From Tenacibaculum maritimum NCIMB 2154 (GTDB lineage: Bacteria; Bacteroidota; Bacteroidia; Flavobacteriales; Flavobacteriaceae): a DNA stretch of 64,000 nucleotides. The stretch spans positions 1,736,001 to 1,800,000 of the forward strand of contig NZ_LT634361.1 in NCBI RefSeq assembly GCF_900119795.1, written 5' to 3'. Under the pieces are notes generated by a model, which did not search any database, was not told where the DNA came from, and saw only the letters and a program-made list of their open reading frames with translations. This document shows positions 54,693 to 64,000 of this stretch, piece after piece; positions within the stretch are counted from its first letter, which is position 1, and every line of letters begins with the position of its first letter. The translations under genes and the position numbers were made by a program.

Positions 54693-55925
54693 TTATGCAA
54701 ATCGAATGGATTTTGATGGGTGAATTTTTGTTATAATATAAGAAGGGATCACAAGCATTAAATAACATAGAATGAGAGTACCTACGTTAAGTAATAGTAT
54801 CGCTAAAATATTGATATGAATAGGAACTGTTGTTACATAATAAGTTGCCGGATTTAGACTAATAACTTTAAAATATTTTTGAATTAATAAAATAGATAGC
54901 CCTATTATATTTCCCCAAAAAAGTCCTTTTAAAATTAAAGAAGAAGCATTGTATAAGAAGATTTTTCGAATACTCCAATTGCTACTTCCTAATGCTTTTA
55001 GAATCCCAATCATTTGTACTCTTTCTAAAATTAAGACCAAAAGGGCTGTAATCATGTTAATTCCTGCTATAAGAATCATAATACCAATAATAAACCATAC
55101 ATTATTGTCAAACAACTCTATCCATTCAAAAATAGCAGGGTTATTATCAATAATGGTCATACTATTTAAGGTAGCCCCTATACTCCCATAAATTTCATCC
55201 CCTTTTTGTACTACATCGTCAAAATTATTTAATAGCACTTCAAAACCTCCTACCTCATTTTCAGCCCATTTATTAATTTTTTGAACTTCTCGAATATCTC
55301 CAATAACTATATTCTTATCAAATTGCTCAAATCCTGTATTGTAAATTCCTACAATAATAGGTTTTCTTAGCTTAAATTTAGCTTTTGTTTTGCTATCAAA
55401 CCAAACTTGAATGGTATCTTTTACTTTTAAACTTAGCCGATTTGCCAGCGATCTTGAAACAATAATCTCCTTATTCCTATTAAGTTGGAAGTTAGGCAAT
55501 CTTCCTTCAACTAAATATTCTTTGAAAAAAGACCAATCATAATCGCCCGAAACTCCTTTAAAAATGACTCCCTCAAAATCTTTTGGCGTTCGGATTACTC
55601 CCCCCTTATTTGCAAAAACTTGAACATTTCTAACTCCCTTAATATTTTTAAAATTTGGATAGAAATCTTGGTATTTGCTTATAGGAACTGTTGATATATC
55701 AGAGTTATTATTGTCGTAGTTTGTTATTTGTATATGTCCTTTAAAGCCCGACATCTTATCACGTATTTTATGCTGCAGTCCAGCTGCTGTTGCTATCGCA
55801 ATTAACATGATGATAATTCCTAATGCAATTGCTGTTATTGCAATTTTTATAATTGGCGACGATATACTATTTTTATGCGCTTTGCCAGCAGCTATTCGTT
55901 TGGCTATAAATAATTCGTAATTCAA
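54693..55925 (-). CDS. FtsX/LolC-type ABC transporter permease
   Basis: A permease of 410 residues with an N-terminal helix (PIIKIAITAIALGIIIMLIAIATAAG), a large periplasmic domain (about 50-260) and three C-terminal helices with LLVLILERVQMIGILKALGSSNWSIRKIF, the FtsX-like signature. This is the LolC/LolE/MacB-like layout, often linked to lipoprotein release. I chose the TTG at 55925 (MNYELFIAKRIAAGK). An ATG at 55952 exists but overlaps the -7 element and the divergent gene. No ATPase subunit gene is adjacent. It lies 22 bp upstream of the CBS-domain synthase gene and could be co-transcribed with it. Confidence 0.85.
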   Translation of the reverse strand: MNYELFIAKRIAAGKAHKNSISSPIIKIAITAIALGIIIMLIAIATAAGLQHKIRDKMSGFKGHIQITNYDNNNSDISTVPISKYQDFYPNFKNIKGVRNVQVFANKGGVIRTPKDFEGVIFKGVSGDYDWSFFKEYLVEGRLPNFQLNRNKEIIVSRSLANRLSLKVKDTIQVWFDSKTKAKFKLRKPIIVGIYNTGFEQFDKNIVIGDIREVQKINKWAENEVGGFEVLLNNFDDVVQKGDEIYGSIGATLNSMTIIDNNPAIFEWIELFDNNVWFIIGIMILIAGINMITALLVLILERVQMIGILKALGSSNWSIRKIFLYNASSLILKGLFWGNIIGLSILLIQKYFKVISLNPATYYVTTVPIHINILAILLLNVGTLILCYLMLVIPSYIITKIHPSKSIRFA

Positions 55926-55929
55926 ACTA

Positions 55930-57204
55930 ATGATAAAATTAAGTAACTCCAAAAGTACATATTTATTCTTTCTTTTATTGATGATTTCTCAACTGATTTC
56001 TTGTGCTCAAAAATCAAAAGCTATCTCTATAAAAAATGATGAAATAAAAAAAAACAACGTTAATATCATAAAAACAGGAGCAGACAGAACAACATTATAT
56101 ATTGATAGGCTCAAAAACAAGAGCATTGCTATTGTTGCTAACCAAACTTCTATCTTATCTGTCCCGAAAAGATCAGAGGTAGCTCCTAATATTATGGGAA
56201 GTAAAAATGTAACTTTACATTTAGTAGATTACCTACATCGTTATAAAAACATACATATTAAAAAGGTATTTGCTCCTGAACACGGATTCCGAGGTAAAGC
56301 AGATGCCGGTGAGCTTATTAAAGATGGCATTGATACCCAAACAGGGCTTCCTGTGATTTCTCTGTATGGTAAAAATAAAAAGCCTTCTCTAAACCACTTA
56401 AAAGGAATTGATATCGTTCTATTTGATATTCAAGATGTTGGTACTCGCTTTTATACTTATATCTCTTCTTTACATTATGTAATGGAAGCTTGTGCTGAGG
56501 CTGGAATTCCTGTAATTATTTTAGATAGACCTAATCCAAATGGGCATTATATTGATGGCCCTGTATTAAAAAGCAACTTTAAAAGTTTTGTTGGTATGCA
56601 TCCTGTTCCTGTCGTTTACGGAATGACTATAGGAGAATATGGACAGATGATTAATGGTGAAAAGTGGATGAAAGATGGAATTCGATGCAACTTATCTGTA
56701 ATACCATTAAAAAACTATACCCATAAAGATTCTTATAATTTACCCATAAAACCATCTCCTAACCTACCTAATAAAATTGCTATAAACTTATATCCTAGCT
56801 TATGTTTCTTTGAAGGCACAAATGTTTCAGTAGGAAGGGGCACTAACAAGCAATTTCAAATTTATGGTTCTCCTTATTTAAATAAAACAAAGTTCTTCTT
56901 TACTCCTAAACCAAATGAAGGAGCCAAATACCCGAAACACGAAAATAAAATTTGCTATGGTGAAAATCTTAGTCAGACACCTTCTATGAATCAACTAAAT
57001 TTATCATGGCTATTAAAAGCTTATAAGCAAACCTCTAGCGTAAAGACAGTATTTTGGAATCCTTTTTTTACAAAATTAGCTGGAACAGAAGAATTACAAT
57101 TACAAATAACTAAAGGCTTTTCTGAAAAAGACATAAGAGCCTCTTGGGAAGAAGATTTGAACGTGTTTAAAAAAGTAAGAGAAAAATATTTGCTCTATAA
57201 GTAG
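55930..57204 (+). CDS. DUF1343 lipoprotein (NamZ-type exo-N-acetylmuramidase)
   Basis: A 424-residue lipoprotein: signal MIKLSNSKSTYLFFLLLMISQLISC with lipobox Cys 25. The DUF1343 core is recognised by KSIAIVANQTSIL near 65, VFAPEHGFRG near 117 (the presumed catalytic Glu-His), GLPVISLYGKNKKP near 138, FDIQDVGTRFYTYISSLHYVMEA near 165 and LDRPNPNG near 198. NamZ enzymes release N-acetylmuramic acid from peptidoglycan fragments, so a muropeptide recycling role is likely by family. The first codons lie within 4 bp of the divergent permease start. Confidence 0.88.
   Translation: MIKLSNSKSTYLFFLLLMISQLISCAQKSKAISIKNDEIKKNNVNIIKTGADRTTLYIDRLKNKSIAIVANQTSILSVPKRSEVAPNIMGSKNVTLHLVDYLHRYKNIHIKKVFAPEHGFRGKADAGELIKDGIDTQTGLPVISLYGKNKKPSLNHLKGIDIVLFDIQDVGTRFYTYISSLHYVMEACAEAGIPVIILDRPNPNGHYIDGPVLKSNFKSFVGMHPVPVVYGMTIGEYGQMINGEKWMKDGIRCNLSVIPLKNYTHKDSYNLPIKPSPNLPNKIAINLYPSLCFFEGTNVSVGRGTNKQFQIYGSPYLNKTKFFFTPKPNEGAKYPKHENKICYGENLSQTPSMNQLNLSWLLKAYKQTSSVKTVFWNPFFTKLAGTEELQLQITKGFSEKDIRASWEEDLNVFKKVREKYLLYK
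55950..55957 (-). promoter_or_regulatory. -7 element of the permease promoter
   Basis: TACTTTTG on the minus strand, inside the first codons of the divergent lipoprotein gene and 24 bp before the TTG start. It argues against a permease start at 55952. Confidence 0.45.
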
Positions 57205-57226
57205 TTTTTTCTTAGGTTAATCAACT

Positions 57227-57266
57227 AAAAAAGAGCAAAATATATACGAATAAATTGCTCTTTTTT
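57227..57266. terminator. Shared terminator of the NamZ-type and cysteine synthase-like genes
   Basis: 12-bp arms AAAAAAGAGCAA (57227-57238) and TTGCTCTTTTTT (57255-57266), loop of 16 nt, T-run continuing to 57268. The genes converge. Confidence 0.8.
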
Positions 57267-57297
57267 TTAATTGTTAACGAAGTTTCCTTCTTGGTTA

Positions 57298-58335
57298 CTA
57301 CTCCATATATTGAACTTCTATATTCTTTTGACTACTAGCATTTAAAAAACCTTGCGCTCTCATCCATTCATCTGAATAAATCTTATTCATATAACGAGAG
57401 CCATGGTCTGGAAAAATAACTACAACAAAACTGTTTTCATCAAAATAACCTTTATCTGCATATTGTTGGGTAGCTTGCATCACTGCACCACTAGTATAAC
57501 CTGGAAATATTCCTTCTGTTTTTACTATTTCACGTGCTTTAAATGCGGCTTCTTTGTCAGTTACTTTTTCATAAACATCAATAATATCAAAATCTGTTGC
57601 CGTTGGTATTAAATTCTTACCTAGACCTTCTATTTTATATGGACTTATTTCTGACTCATCAAATTCACCTGTTTCATGATATTTCTTCAAAACTGACCCT
57701 ACTGCATCAACGCCCAATACTTTTATGGATGGATTTTGTTCTTTCAGATATTTTCCTGTTCCTGAAATAGTTCCTCCCGTTCCACTTGCCACAACCACAT
57801 GAGTTACCTTACCCTTTGTTTGCTCCCAAATTTCTGGTCCTGTGGTTTCATAATGAGCTTCTATATTTAGTTCGTTGAAATATTGGTTAATGTAAATTGA
57901 TTCAGGATGTTCTCTATGCAATCTTTTTGCTACCTCGTAATAAGAACGAGGGTCATCTGCTGGAACATTCGCAGGGCATACATGAACTTCTGCTCCCAAT
58001 GCTTTTAGCATATCTATTTTATCTTGAGAAGATTTATTACTAACTGCCAAAATACATTTATATCCCTTAACAATACTTATCATAGCCAAACTAAAACCTG
58101 TGTTTCCTGAAGTTGTTTCTACAATCGTATCACCTGGTTTTATAATCCCTTTTTTTTCAGCACTTCTTATGATATGCAACGCTATTCTATCTTTAGCAGA
58201 ATGTCCTGGGTTAAAAGCTTCCAGCTTAGCATAGTAATTACCTTTTAAATTTTTAGTGATGTTATGAAGTTTAACTAAGGGAGTTTCCCCAACAAGTTCT
58301 AAAATATTTTGTGTAATTCCTTGATTTCTTACCAT
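57298..58335 (-). CDS. Cysteine synthase-family PLP enzyme
   Basis: A beta-family PLP enzyme of 345 residues without CBS domains. Landmarks are [12 protein letters not shown] near 13, the Schiff-base Lys in [12 protein letters not shown] near 44, [13 protein letters not shown] near 70 and [15 protein letters not shown] near 178. It is closely similar along its length to the catalytic domain of the synthase at 53312-54670 (for instance the DDPRSYYxVxKRL and KKYHETGxFDExEIxPY stretches). Cysteine synthase or a cystathionine beta-synthase without its regulatory domain are the options. It has a possible promoter 92 bp upstream. Confidence 0.87.
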   Translation of the reverse strand: MVRNQGITQNILELVGETPLVKLHNITKNLKGNYYAKLEAFNPGHSAKDRIALHIIRSAEKKGIIKPGDTIVETTSGNTGFSLAMISIVKGYKCILAVSNKSSQDKIDMLKALGAEVHVCPANVPADDPRSYYEVAKRLHREHPESIYINQYFNELNIEAHYETTGPEIWEQTKGKVTHVVVASGTGGTISGTGKYLKEQNPSIKVLGVDAVGSVLKKYHETGEFDESEISPYKIEGLGKNLIPTATDFDIIDVYEKVTDKEAAFKAREIVKTEGIFPGYTSGAVMQATQQYADKGYFDENSFVVVIFPDHGSRYMNKIYSDEWMRAQGFLNASSQKNIEVQYME

Positions 58336-58427
58336 TAATTGTAAATAAAATGTAGTTATAAGCGAAGTAAAAAGCCAAATACCGGTCGGTTTTATCCCAC
58401 TTAAAATGACAATTATTCAACTGAGCG

Positions 58428-58435
58428 CAAAAATA
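58428..58435 (-). promoter_or_regulatory. -7 element upstream of the cysteine synthase-like gene
   Basis: TATTTTTG on the minus strand, immediately after the S9 peptidase stop codon; it would give a leader of about 88 nt. Confidence 0.35.
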
Positions 58436-58437
58436 CG

Positions 58438-60606
58438 TTATTTTTTCAACTTGTCTTCTAAAGCTAAAAAGAAAGTATATTCTCTTGCAGTTTCCTTTAA
58501 TGCATCAAACCTTCCTGAAGCTCCTCCATGTCCTGCTTCCATATTCGTATGAAGATATAATACATTTTTATCTGTTTTTAAATCACGTAATTTTGCCACC
58601 CATTTCGCTGGTTCCCAGTATTGTACTTGACTATCATGCAACCCTGTGGTAACCAACATATTCGGATATTGCTTAGCTGTTACCTGATCGTATGGCGAAT
58701 ACGATTTTATATAATCATAATACTCCTTATTATTAGGATTTCCCCATTCATCATATTCTCCTGTTGTTAATGGAATACTATCATCTAGCATCGTTGAAAT
58801 TACATCTACAAAAGGTACCGCTGCAATAATTCCATTATACAATTCTGGATTCATATTAATAACAGCTCCCATCAATAATCCTCCCGCTGAACCTCCCATT
58901 GCATACAAATGTTTTGGAGACGTGTATCCTTTCTCTATTAAATACTTAGAACAGTCAACAAAATCAGTAAAAGTATTCTTTTTAAATAGCATTTTACCAT
59001 CCTCATACCAATCTCTTCCTAAATATTGGCTTCCTCTTATATGCGCCAAAGCATAAATGAAACCTCTATCTAATAAACTTAAACGAGTAGTACTAAACCC
59101 ATCAGGAATCGTATATCCATATGAGCCATAAGCATACTGTAATACAGGCGTATTTTCATTAATTTGTAAATCTTTTCTGTAAACTAAAGAAATAGCTACT
59201 TTTTTACCGTCTCTAGCCTGAGCCCAAATTCGCTTGCTTGTATAGTTTTGCTTGTCAAACTTACCTCCTAAAACCTCTTGCTCTTTCTTTACTTCTTTTG
59301 TTTGAGATTTCATATTAAAATCAATCACTGAACTAGGAGTTGTCATTGAATTGTATGAATAACGAATCACATCTGTATCAAAATCAGGATTTGAATACAC
59401 TCCTACCGAATATGTTTCCTCTTCAAATGGCAGATAATAATCTTCTGTTTCATCCCAACGTTTTATTCGTATTTTACTTAATCCTTCACTACGTTCTTCT
59501 AAAACTAAGTAATCTTTAAAAATGGACATGTCTTCCAATAAGGTATCCTCTCTATGCGGAATCACATCTACCCAATTCTCTTTCTCCGTTTTATTTTCAG
59601 GTGTTTTCATTAACTTAAAATTGATTGCTCCATCCTTATTTGTTTTAATATAAAAGCAATCTTGATAATGTGCTATATCGTATTCTAAGTCTCTTTCTCT
59701 AGGCTGAATCAGTTTAAAATTACCTGTTGGATCATTAGCTTCTAATACCTGATACTCAGAAGAAACAGTGCTATAAGAACCTATTACAATATACTTTTTC
59801 GACTTTGTTTTAGTTACAAACACTCCAAAAGTATCATCCTTTTCCTCAAATACTTCTACATCATCATCAGGAGAAGTTCCTAAAATATGTTTAAAAATTT
59901 TTGAACTACGCAAGGTTAAAGGATCTTTCTTTGTGTAAAACAATGTTTTATTATCATTCGCCCAAACAGAGCCTCCAGTTGTATTTTTTATCTCATCTGG
60001 ATAAATTTCACCCGTTTCAAGATTCTTTACCTTAATCACATACTGCCTTCTACTTACTGTATCAATTGCAAATGCAGCCAATTTATTATCTGGTGATATA
60101 TTTAAACCTCCCAACTGAAAATAATCATGCCCTTTTGCTTCATCATTCACATTAAATAATATCTCTTCAATTGCCTCTAAAGTGCGCTTCTTTCGAGAGT
60201 AGATAGGATATTGACTTCCTTTTTCATAACGAGTTATATAAAAATACCCATTACTCTTATAAGGTACAGATGCATCATCTTCTTTTATACGCCCTTTCAT
60301 TTCTTCAAACAACTCTTCCTGAAAATCTTTTGTATTGAAAGTCATTTTATCAAAATACGCATTCTCAGCATTCAAATAATCATATACTTTTTGAGTTTGA
60401 CTATCTTTTTCTGCGGCATTTTTCTGCTCATCAGACAAACGCATCCAAAAATAATTATCTATTCTAACGTCTCCATGTTTTTCTAATTTTTTTGGCTCTT
60501 TATCTGCTATAGGTGCTTCCATGTTATTTTTCTTCATTGTATCATTTTTACAAGCGAATACAAAAATAAGGTTAAAAGCAATAACTACTGGTATTATTTT
60601 GTTCAT
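58438..60606 (-). CDS. Prolyl oligopeptidase (S9A, oligopeptidase B-like) lipoprotein
   Basis: A serine peptidase of 722 residues with a lipobox (FNLIFVFAC, Cys 19), thus anchored outside the inner membrane. The seven-bladed propeller covers about 80-430. The alpha/beta hydrolase domain has the nucleophile in [10 protein letters not shown] near 570, the Asp in [14 protein letters not shown] near 657 and the His in [10 protein letters not shown] near 693. The SAG-type GGSAGGLL and [11 protein letters not shown] end match oligopeptidase B. It probably degrades short peptides. Confidence 0.94.
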   Translation of the reverse strand: MNKIIPVVIAFNLIFVFACKNDTMKKNNMEAPIADKEPKKLEKHGDVRIDNYFWMRLSDEQKNAAEKDSQTQKVYDYLNAENAYFDKMTFNTKDFQEELFEEMKGRIKEDDASVPYKSNGYFYITRYEKGSQYPIYSRKKRTLEAIEEILFNVNDEAKGHDYFQLGGLNISPDNKLAAFAIDTVSRRQYVIKVKNLETGEIYPDEIKNTTGGSVWANDNKTLFYTKKDPLTLRSSKIFKHILGTSPDDDVEVFEEKDDTFGVFVTKTKSKKYIVIGSYSTVSSEYQVLEANDPTGNFKLIQPRERDLEYDIAHYQDCFYIKTNKDGAINFKLMKTPENKTEKENWVDVIPHREDTLLEDMSIFKDYLVLEERSEGLSKIRIKRWDETEDYYLPFEEETYSVGVYSNPDFDTDVIRYSYNSMTTPSSVIDFNMKSQTKEVKKEQEVLGGKFDKQNYTSKRIWAQARDGKKVAISLVYRKDLQINENTPVLQYAYGSYGYTIPDGFSTTRLSLLDRGFIYALAHIRGSQYLGRDWYEDGKMLFKKNTFTDFVDCSKYLIEKGYTSPKHLYAMGGSAGGLLMGAVINMNPELYNGIIAAVPFVDVISTMLDDSIPLTTGEYDEWGNPNNKEYYDYIKSYSPYDQVTAKQYPNMLVTTGLHDSQVQYWEPAKWVAKLRDLKTDKNVLYLHTNMEAGHGGASGRFDALKETAREYTFFLALEDKLKK

Positions 60607-60642
60607 TTTACATTGATTCCTTCTTATTTGCTTTGAAAATAT

Positions 60643-60650
60643 TAAATTTG
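60643..60650 (+). promoter_or_regulatory. -7 element of the ybaB promoter
   Basis: TAAATTTG, 27 bp before the ATG at 60678. It lies downstream of an earlier in-frame ATG at 60633, which argues against that start. Confidence 0.5.
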
Positions 60651-60677
60651 CTACAAATAAACCTTAAATACAAAATA

Positions 60678-61001
60678 ATGTTCGGAGATATTTCTGGAAT
60701 GATGAGTAAATTAAAAGAAACTCAACAAAAAGTAGAAGAAACTAAACAGCGTTTAAATAATGTTTTAATTGATGAAACTTCTTCTGATGGCAATATTAAA
60801 GTTACCGTAACTGCTAATAAAGAAATTAAAGCTATCAATATCAATGATAAATTACTTTCTGATAATGAAGAATTAGAAGATTACTTAATTATTACTCTAA
60901 ATAAAGCCTTAAAAAAAGCAGGAGATATTAATGAGCATGAGATGGGAATGGCCGCTAAAGAGGGAATGCCAAATATTCCTGGAATGGATTTCTTTAAATA
61001 A
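60678..61001 (+). CDS. YbaB/EbfC nucleoid-associated protein
   Basis: A small DNA-binding protein of 107 residues. The start at 60678 gives [20 protein letters not shown], the family N-terminal helix; the core sheet is [19 protein letters not shown] near 38 and the C-terminal helix is [20 protein letters not shown]. It probably forms dimers that bind DNA as in E. coli YbaB. First of three closely spaced genes. Confidence 0.9.
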   Translation: MFGDISGMMSKLKETQQKVEETKQRLNNVLIDETSSDGNIKVTVTANKEIKAININDKLLSDNEELEDYLIITLNKALKKAGDINEHEMGMAAKEGMPNIPGMDFFK

Positions 61002-61015
61002 TTAGCCTCCTTAAT

Positions 61016-61300
61016 ATGCCTTTACAGATAGAAGAATATATGCTTCCTTGTCTTAATAAACGGTTATTAGGCATTAGCTGTATGGGCTGCGGTTTTCAAA
61101 GAGCAGTCGCGTTACTTATTCATGGGCAATTTATAGAGGCTTTTAAAATGTATCCTGCTATTTATACTTTGATAGTACTAATTACATTTATTCTTTTAAA
61201 TTTAAAATATAAATTTAAAAATGCCTCAAAAATCATACGAATCCTTAGCTTACTGAGCCTACTATTAATCATTGGTAACTTCTTTTTAAAAAATAGTTAA
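61016..61300 (+). CDS. DUF2752 membrane protein
   Basis: A 94-residue protein with the DUF2752 signature CMGCGFQRAVALLIHGQFIEAF near 22-44 preceded by a conserved Cys in LPCLNKR, and two hydrophobic helices (YTLIVLITFILLNL and IRILSLLSLLLIIGNFF). Function unknown in all members. It lies 14 bp after ybaB and 4 bp before the CCC-motif gene. Confidence 0.85.
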   Translation: MPLQIEEYMLPCLNKRLLGISCMGCGFQRAVALLIHGQFIEAFKMYPAIYTLIVLITFILLNLKYKFKNASKIIRILSLLSLLLIIGNFFLKNS

Positions 61301-61304
61301 AACT

Positions 61305-61625
61305 ATGGAAACACAAAAATTACAATATGCAACACTGGTTTATATTTTAGCCATCTTAGGGCTTCCTTTATGTTGTTGTATAGGATTAGGAGCCATTCCT
61401 TCTGGAATTGCTTACTTTATAGCTACTTCTGAGCTTAATAAGTATTATGCTTACCCTAAAAGATATACTGATCAGGATAATATTTATACAGGAAAAATAA
61501 TTGCACTGGTAGTACTAATAATAAACCTGCTATATATTGCTTATACTTTCTACCAAATTTACACGATTGGTTGGGATAATCTTATAGAACAATCCAGAAT
61601 ATTAATGGAGCAATACGAACAATAA
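61305..61625 (+). CDS. CCC-motif membrane protein
   Basis: A 106-residue protein with two hydrophobic helices and the consecutive Cys motif LPLCCCIGLGAIPSGIAYF near 20-38, followed by a second helix near 68-88 (IIALVVLIINLLYIAYTFY). I recognise it as the family named for the CCC motif in Bacteroidota. It often sits next to DUF2752 genes, as here. Role unknown. Confidence 0.85.
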   Translation: METQKLQYATLVYILAILGLPLCCCIGLGAIPSGIAYFIATSELNKYYAYPKRYTDQDNIYTGKIIALVVLIINLLYIAYTFYQIYTIGWDNLIEQSRILMEQYEQ

Positions 61626-61655
61626 AAAAAGGAGCGGTTAACCGCTCCTTTTTTT
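61624..61655. terminator. Shared terminator of the CCC-motif and rocD genes
   Basis: Perfect 16-bp palindrome arms AAAAAAAGGAGCGGTT (61624-61639) and AACCGCTCCTTTTTTT (61640-61655). The genes converge here. Confidence 0.9.
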
Positions 61656-61676
61656 ATCACAACTTTTCTGATTTCA

Positions 61677-62915
61677 TTAAAATTCTGAAATTGTTTTCTT
61701 TATAATTGCAATACAATCTCTCAATTGTTCTTCGCTCATTACCAAAGGTGGAGCAAAACGAATGATATTTCCATGAGTTGGTTTTGCTAGTAAGCCATTA
61801 TCTCGAAGCTTGATACAAATATCCCAAGCTGTTGAGCTTTCCTCTGTATCATTGATTAAAATAGCGTTTAATAAACCTTTCCCCCTCACAGCTTTCACCA
61901 AATCATTTTCTTTAGCAAACTCTGCTAATTCAGCTCTAAACACTTTTCCTAAAGCTTCTGCATTATTAGCTAAATCTTCTTCTTTTACTACCTCTAAAGC
62001 TGCAATAGCAACCGCAGCAGCTACTGGATTTCCTCCAAATGTAGATCCGTGATTTCCTGGTTTAATCACTTTCATAATATTATCATTTGCCAATACTCCT
62101 GATACTGGATATGCTCCACCACTAAGAGCCTTCCCTAAAATTAGGATATCTGGCTTCACATTTTCATGATCTACTGCTAACATCTTTCCTGTACGAGCAA
62201 TTCCTGTTTGTACCTCATCAGCTATAAACAATACATTATACTTCTCACACAAAGCTTTAGCTCCTGATAAATATCCTTCAGAAGGAACATATACTCCCGC
62301 TTCTCCTTGAATAGGCTCTACTAAAAATCCAGCAATATTTGGATTTGACTTTAGTGTATTTTCCAAAGCATCTAAATCATCATATCCTATTTTGATAAAA
62401 CCATTAGTAAAAGGACCAAAGTTTTTGCGAGCTACAGGGTCATTTGAAAAAGAGATGATAGTAGTCGTACGACCATGAAAGTTATTCTCACAAACTACAA
62501 TCTGAGCATCATTCTCATCTATCTTTTTTACTTCATAAGCCCATTTTCTACATAACTTTAAAGCTGTTTCTACAGCTTCTGCCCCTGTATTCATTGGTAG
62601 TAGTTTATCAAAACCAAATAGCTCTGTTGCAAATTTTTCATACCTCCCTAGCATATCATTATAAAATGCTCTTGAAGTTAATGTTAAGGTTTGAGCTTGA
62701 TGAACCATTGCTCCTACTATTTTAGGATGGCAATGCCCTTGGTTTACCGCAGAATATGCTGATAAAAAATCATAATATTTTTTACCTTCTACATCCCATA
62801 CATACACACCTTCTCCTTTACTTAAAACTACTGGTAGCGGATGATAGTTATGCGCTCCATGTTTATTTTCTAAATCGATCGCTTGTTGCGAAGTTAATTG
62901 GTCTAAAACAGCCAT
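61677..62915 (-). CDS. rocD: Ornithine--oxo-acid aminotransferase
   Basis: Converts ornithine and a 2-oxo acid to glutamate semialdehyde and an amino acid; 412 residues, class III aminotransferase. Landmarks are [19 protein letters not shown] near 48, [13 protein letters not shown] near 108, [12 protein letters not shown] near 145, the Asp in [12 protein letters not shown] near 230 and the Schiff-base Lys in [14 protein letters not shown] near 258. The N-terminus ([15 protein letters not shown]) and GGAYP motif separate it from GABA and acetylornithine types. Single gene. Confidence 0.93.
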   Translation of the reverse strand: MAVLDQLTSQQAIDLENKHGAHNYHPLPVVLSKGEGVYVWDVEGKKYYDFLSAYSAVNQGHCHPKIVGAMVHQAQTLTLTSRAFYNDMLGRYEKFATELFGFDKLLPMNTGAEAVETALKLCRKWAYEVKKIDENDAQIVVCENNFHGRTTTIISFSNDPVARKNFGPFTNGFIKIGYDDLDALENTLKSNPNIAGFLVEPIQGEAGVYVPSEGYLSGAKALCEKYNVLFIADEVQTGIARTGKMLAVDHENVKPDILILGKALSGGAYPVSGVLANDNIMKVIKPGNHGSTFGGNPVAAAVAIAALEVVKEEDLANNAEALGKVFRAELAEFAKENDLVKAVRGKGLLNAILINDTEESSTAWDICIKLRDNGLLAKPTHGNIIRFAPPLVMSEEQLRDCIAIIKKTISEF

Positions 62916-63390
62916 TTTTAATAATTTATGAATTTATAAAATAACTATTCCTTATCTACCTTTATCCTTTCGAAGAGTTCGAAAATTCAGCGTGGGAAAG
63001 AAATCATCCCTAAAAGATTTGCAATTTACTAAATATTCAGAATTTAATAAAATCTTATTTAGATGAACTTCCATAAACTTTCAGAATTTAAACAAACATT
63101 GATTCCCCCTCCTTTTTAGCACACATAGCATTGTTACGAAAACAAAAAAGTTAAAAAAGTACTCTGAACAATAATTTTCTAGCAACCCCTAAAACTTAGG
63201 CAAACCCAATATCTTTATAGCCTCGTTTATCTTACGCTTTTTGATGCATAAAAAACACTCTTTTAAGTTAATGTTATTGAAAAAAAGTTAAAAAGAAATT
63301 TCCCCCTTAACTTTTCTTTATCAATCCATTAACACTCTAAACATAAGTATTACCTTTAATTTGTTCTTTGAATTTTAATCTTAAAATAAA
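62916..63390. other. Non-coding gap
   Basis: No gene recognised. It must hold the promoters of rocD and of the broken gene at 63391, but no clean TAnnTTTG was found; TACCTTTA near 63350 is the nearest. An A/T-rich inverted repeat around AAAAGTTAA (about 63283) and TTAACTTTTC (about 63307) is weak. Confidence 0.35.
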
Positions 63391-64000
63391 ATGAAAAAAA
63401 ACAATCTTTTATCTGCATTAGCAATAGCTGCTTTGGTATTTAATTCTTGTCAAAATTCTGAATTACCCAACGAATTGCCCTAGGAGAAGTTTTCTACTAG
63501 CTTAGAAAGAAATGTAGAAGCAAATATAAATTTAGATTTAACTCAAAATGAACAACAAATTTATACACTTGTTTCTTCTTTATTAACAGAAGGAAAAGGC
63601 TTTAATCTATCTATAAAAGACGTCTTATTTAGCTTTACAGAACTTGAAGAAGATCCTTTTTTAAGATTCTCTAATAGTAAAAAGTCATATCTCTTAAAAA
63701 CGACAGACAATACTGTATCTGCCAGAGTTATCAAAGATGATAAAGATATAAACATGATCATTAGAATCACAAAAAATGATACTGAGGAATTTTATTCTTT
63801 TAATATAAACGCTACAAATGATACAGTAGCTAGCTCTAAATTAAAGTTAATTGAACGTCCTAATATTAATCTAGAAGATTTTTGTGCTGTACCCCCCATT
63901 ACCAATACCCCTATTTACAAAAGAAATGCTTCATCTTTAAACCAACTACCTACTGGATATTACGGAAGTATTGGTGATCCTCTAAAAAAAACTGACTGGA
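63391..64000 (+). pseudogene. Lipoprotein-like gene interrupted by an in-frame TAG
   Basis: The frame begins with a good lipoprotein signal (MKKNNLLSALAIAALVFNSC, Cys 20) and continues QNSELPNELP until a TAG at 63481-63483 (codon 31). In the same frame, without any further stop, protein-like sequence continues to the edge of the window: EKFSTSLERNVEANINLDLT, FNLSIKDVLFSFTELEEDPF, then PTGYYGSIGDPLKK. No good restart lies just after the TAG. It looks like one gene with a nonsense codon: a recent pseudogene, a sequencing error, or rare readthrough. The 3' end is outside the window; product not recognised. Confidence 0.65.

Noticed and set aside
60633..60677. Earlier start of the YbaB-family gene
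   Set aside because: A -7 promoter element (60643-60650) lies within the extension, and the family begins with MFGDI at 60678.

Overview
The window is AT-rich DNA (roughly one third G+C by eye) from a member of the Bacteroidota, family Flavobacteriaceae; the gene content would fit Tenacibaculum or a close relative, but that genus call is an impression. Supporting signs are: many genes preceded by a TAnnTTTG -7 element (the Bacteroidota promoter type), lipoproteins with SC-type lipoboxes, a TonB-dependent receptor with an N-terminal carboxypeptidase-like domain, DUF4856, DUF1573 and CCC-motif proteins, and a di-heme/imelysin cluster. No rRNA, tRNA, CRISPR array, intact insertion sequence or prophage was seen.

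Layout. 1-4 kb: an XRE-type regulator, a gene-free stretch with diverged direct repeats, fabG and typA. 3.9-12.1 kb: a thiamine operon on the minus strand, led by a -7 promoter and a TPP riboswitch (11982-12061), then thiS, thiC, a TenI-like gene, thiD, thiE, thiG, thiH and a ThiF-like protein with a rhodanese domain. Two non-coding repeats interrupt it: a flavobacterial-type intergenic repeat between thiE and thiG, and a three-unit tandem hairpin array between thiH and the thiF-like gene. 12.1-19.3 kb: a small mechanosensitive channel, then topoisomerase IV parE and parC with an unrelated Cys/Gly-tailed membrane protein gene between them. 19.4-24.3 kb: small secreted or membrane proteins, a TPR histidine kinase/LuxR-type response regulator pair with a tiny upstream lipoprotein gene, and an unknown membrane protein behind an operator-like inverted repeat. 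Then guaB.

26.1-36.2 kb is the most distinctive part: an inferred iron or heme-related surface system. A plus-strand unit (imelysin lipoprotein, di-heme cytochrome-type lipoprotein, second imelysin) converges on a minus-strand unit (DUF4856 lipoprotein, third imelysin, HTTM membrane protein, TonB-dependent receptor). Five near-copies of a 19-bp box with the core ATTTAGA sit at its three promoters, two flanking each outer promoter, which suggests one metalloregulon. A related palindrome pair precedes sodB further right.

36.3-64 kb is mostly housekeeping: a 5'-nucleotidase/zincin/HMG-CoA lyase operon; sodB with a coupled TPR-like gene; valS; DUF1573; an aspartic protease with PDZ; an aminotransferase; murB; an aquaporin; a glycosyltransferase/sigma factor/Nramp-like transporter run; lipA; two paralogous PLP beta-synthases; a LolC/E-type permease divergent from a NamZ-type lipoprotein; a prolyl oligopeptidase; ybaB; two small membrane proteins; and rocD. 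The window ends in a lipoprotein-like reading frame broken by an in-frame TAG at codon 31.
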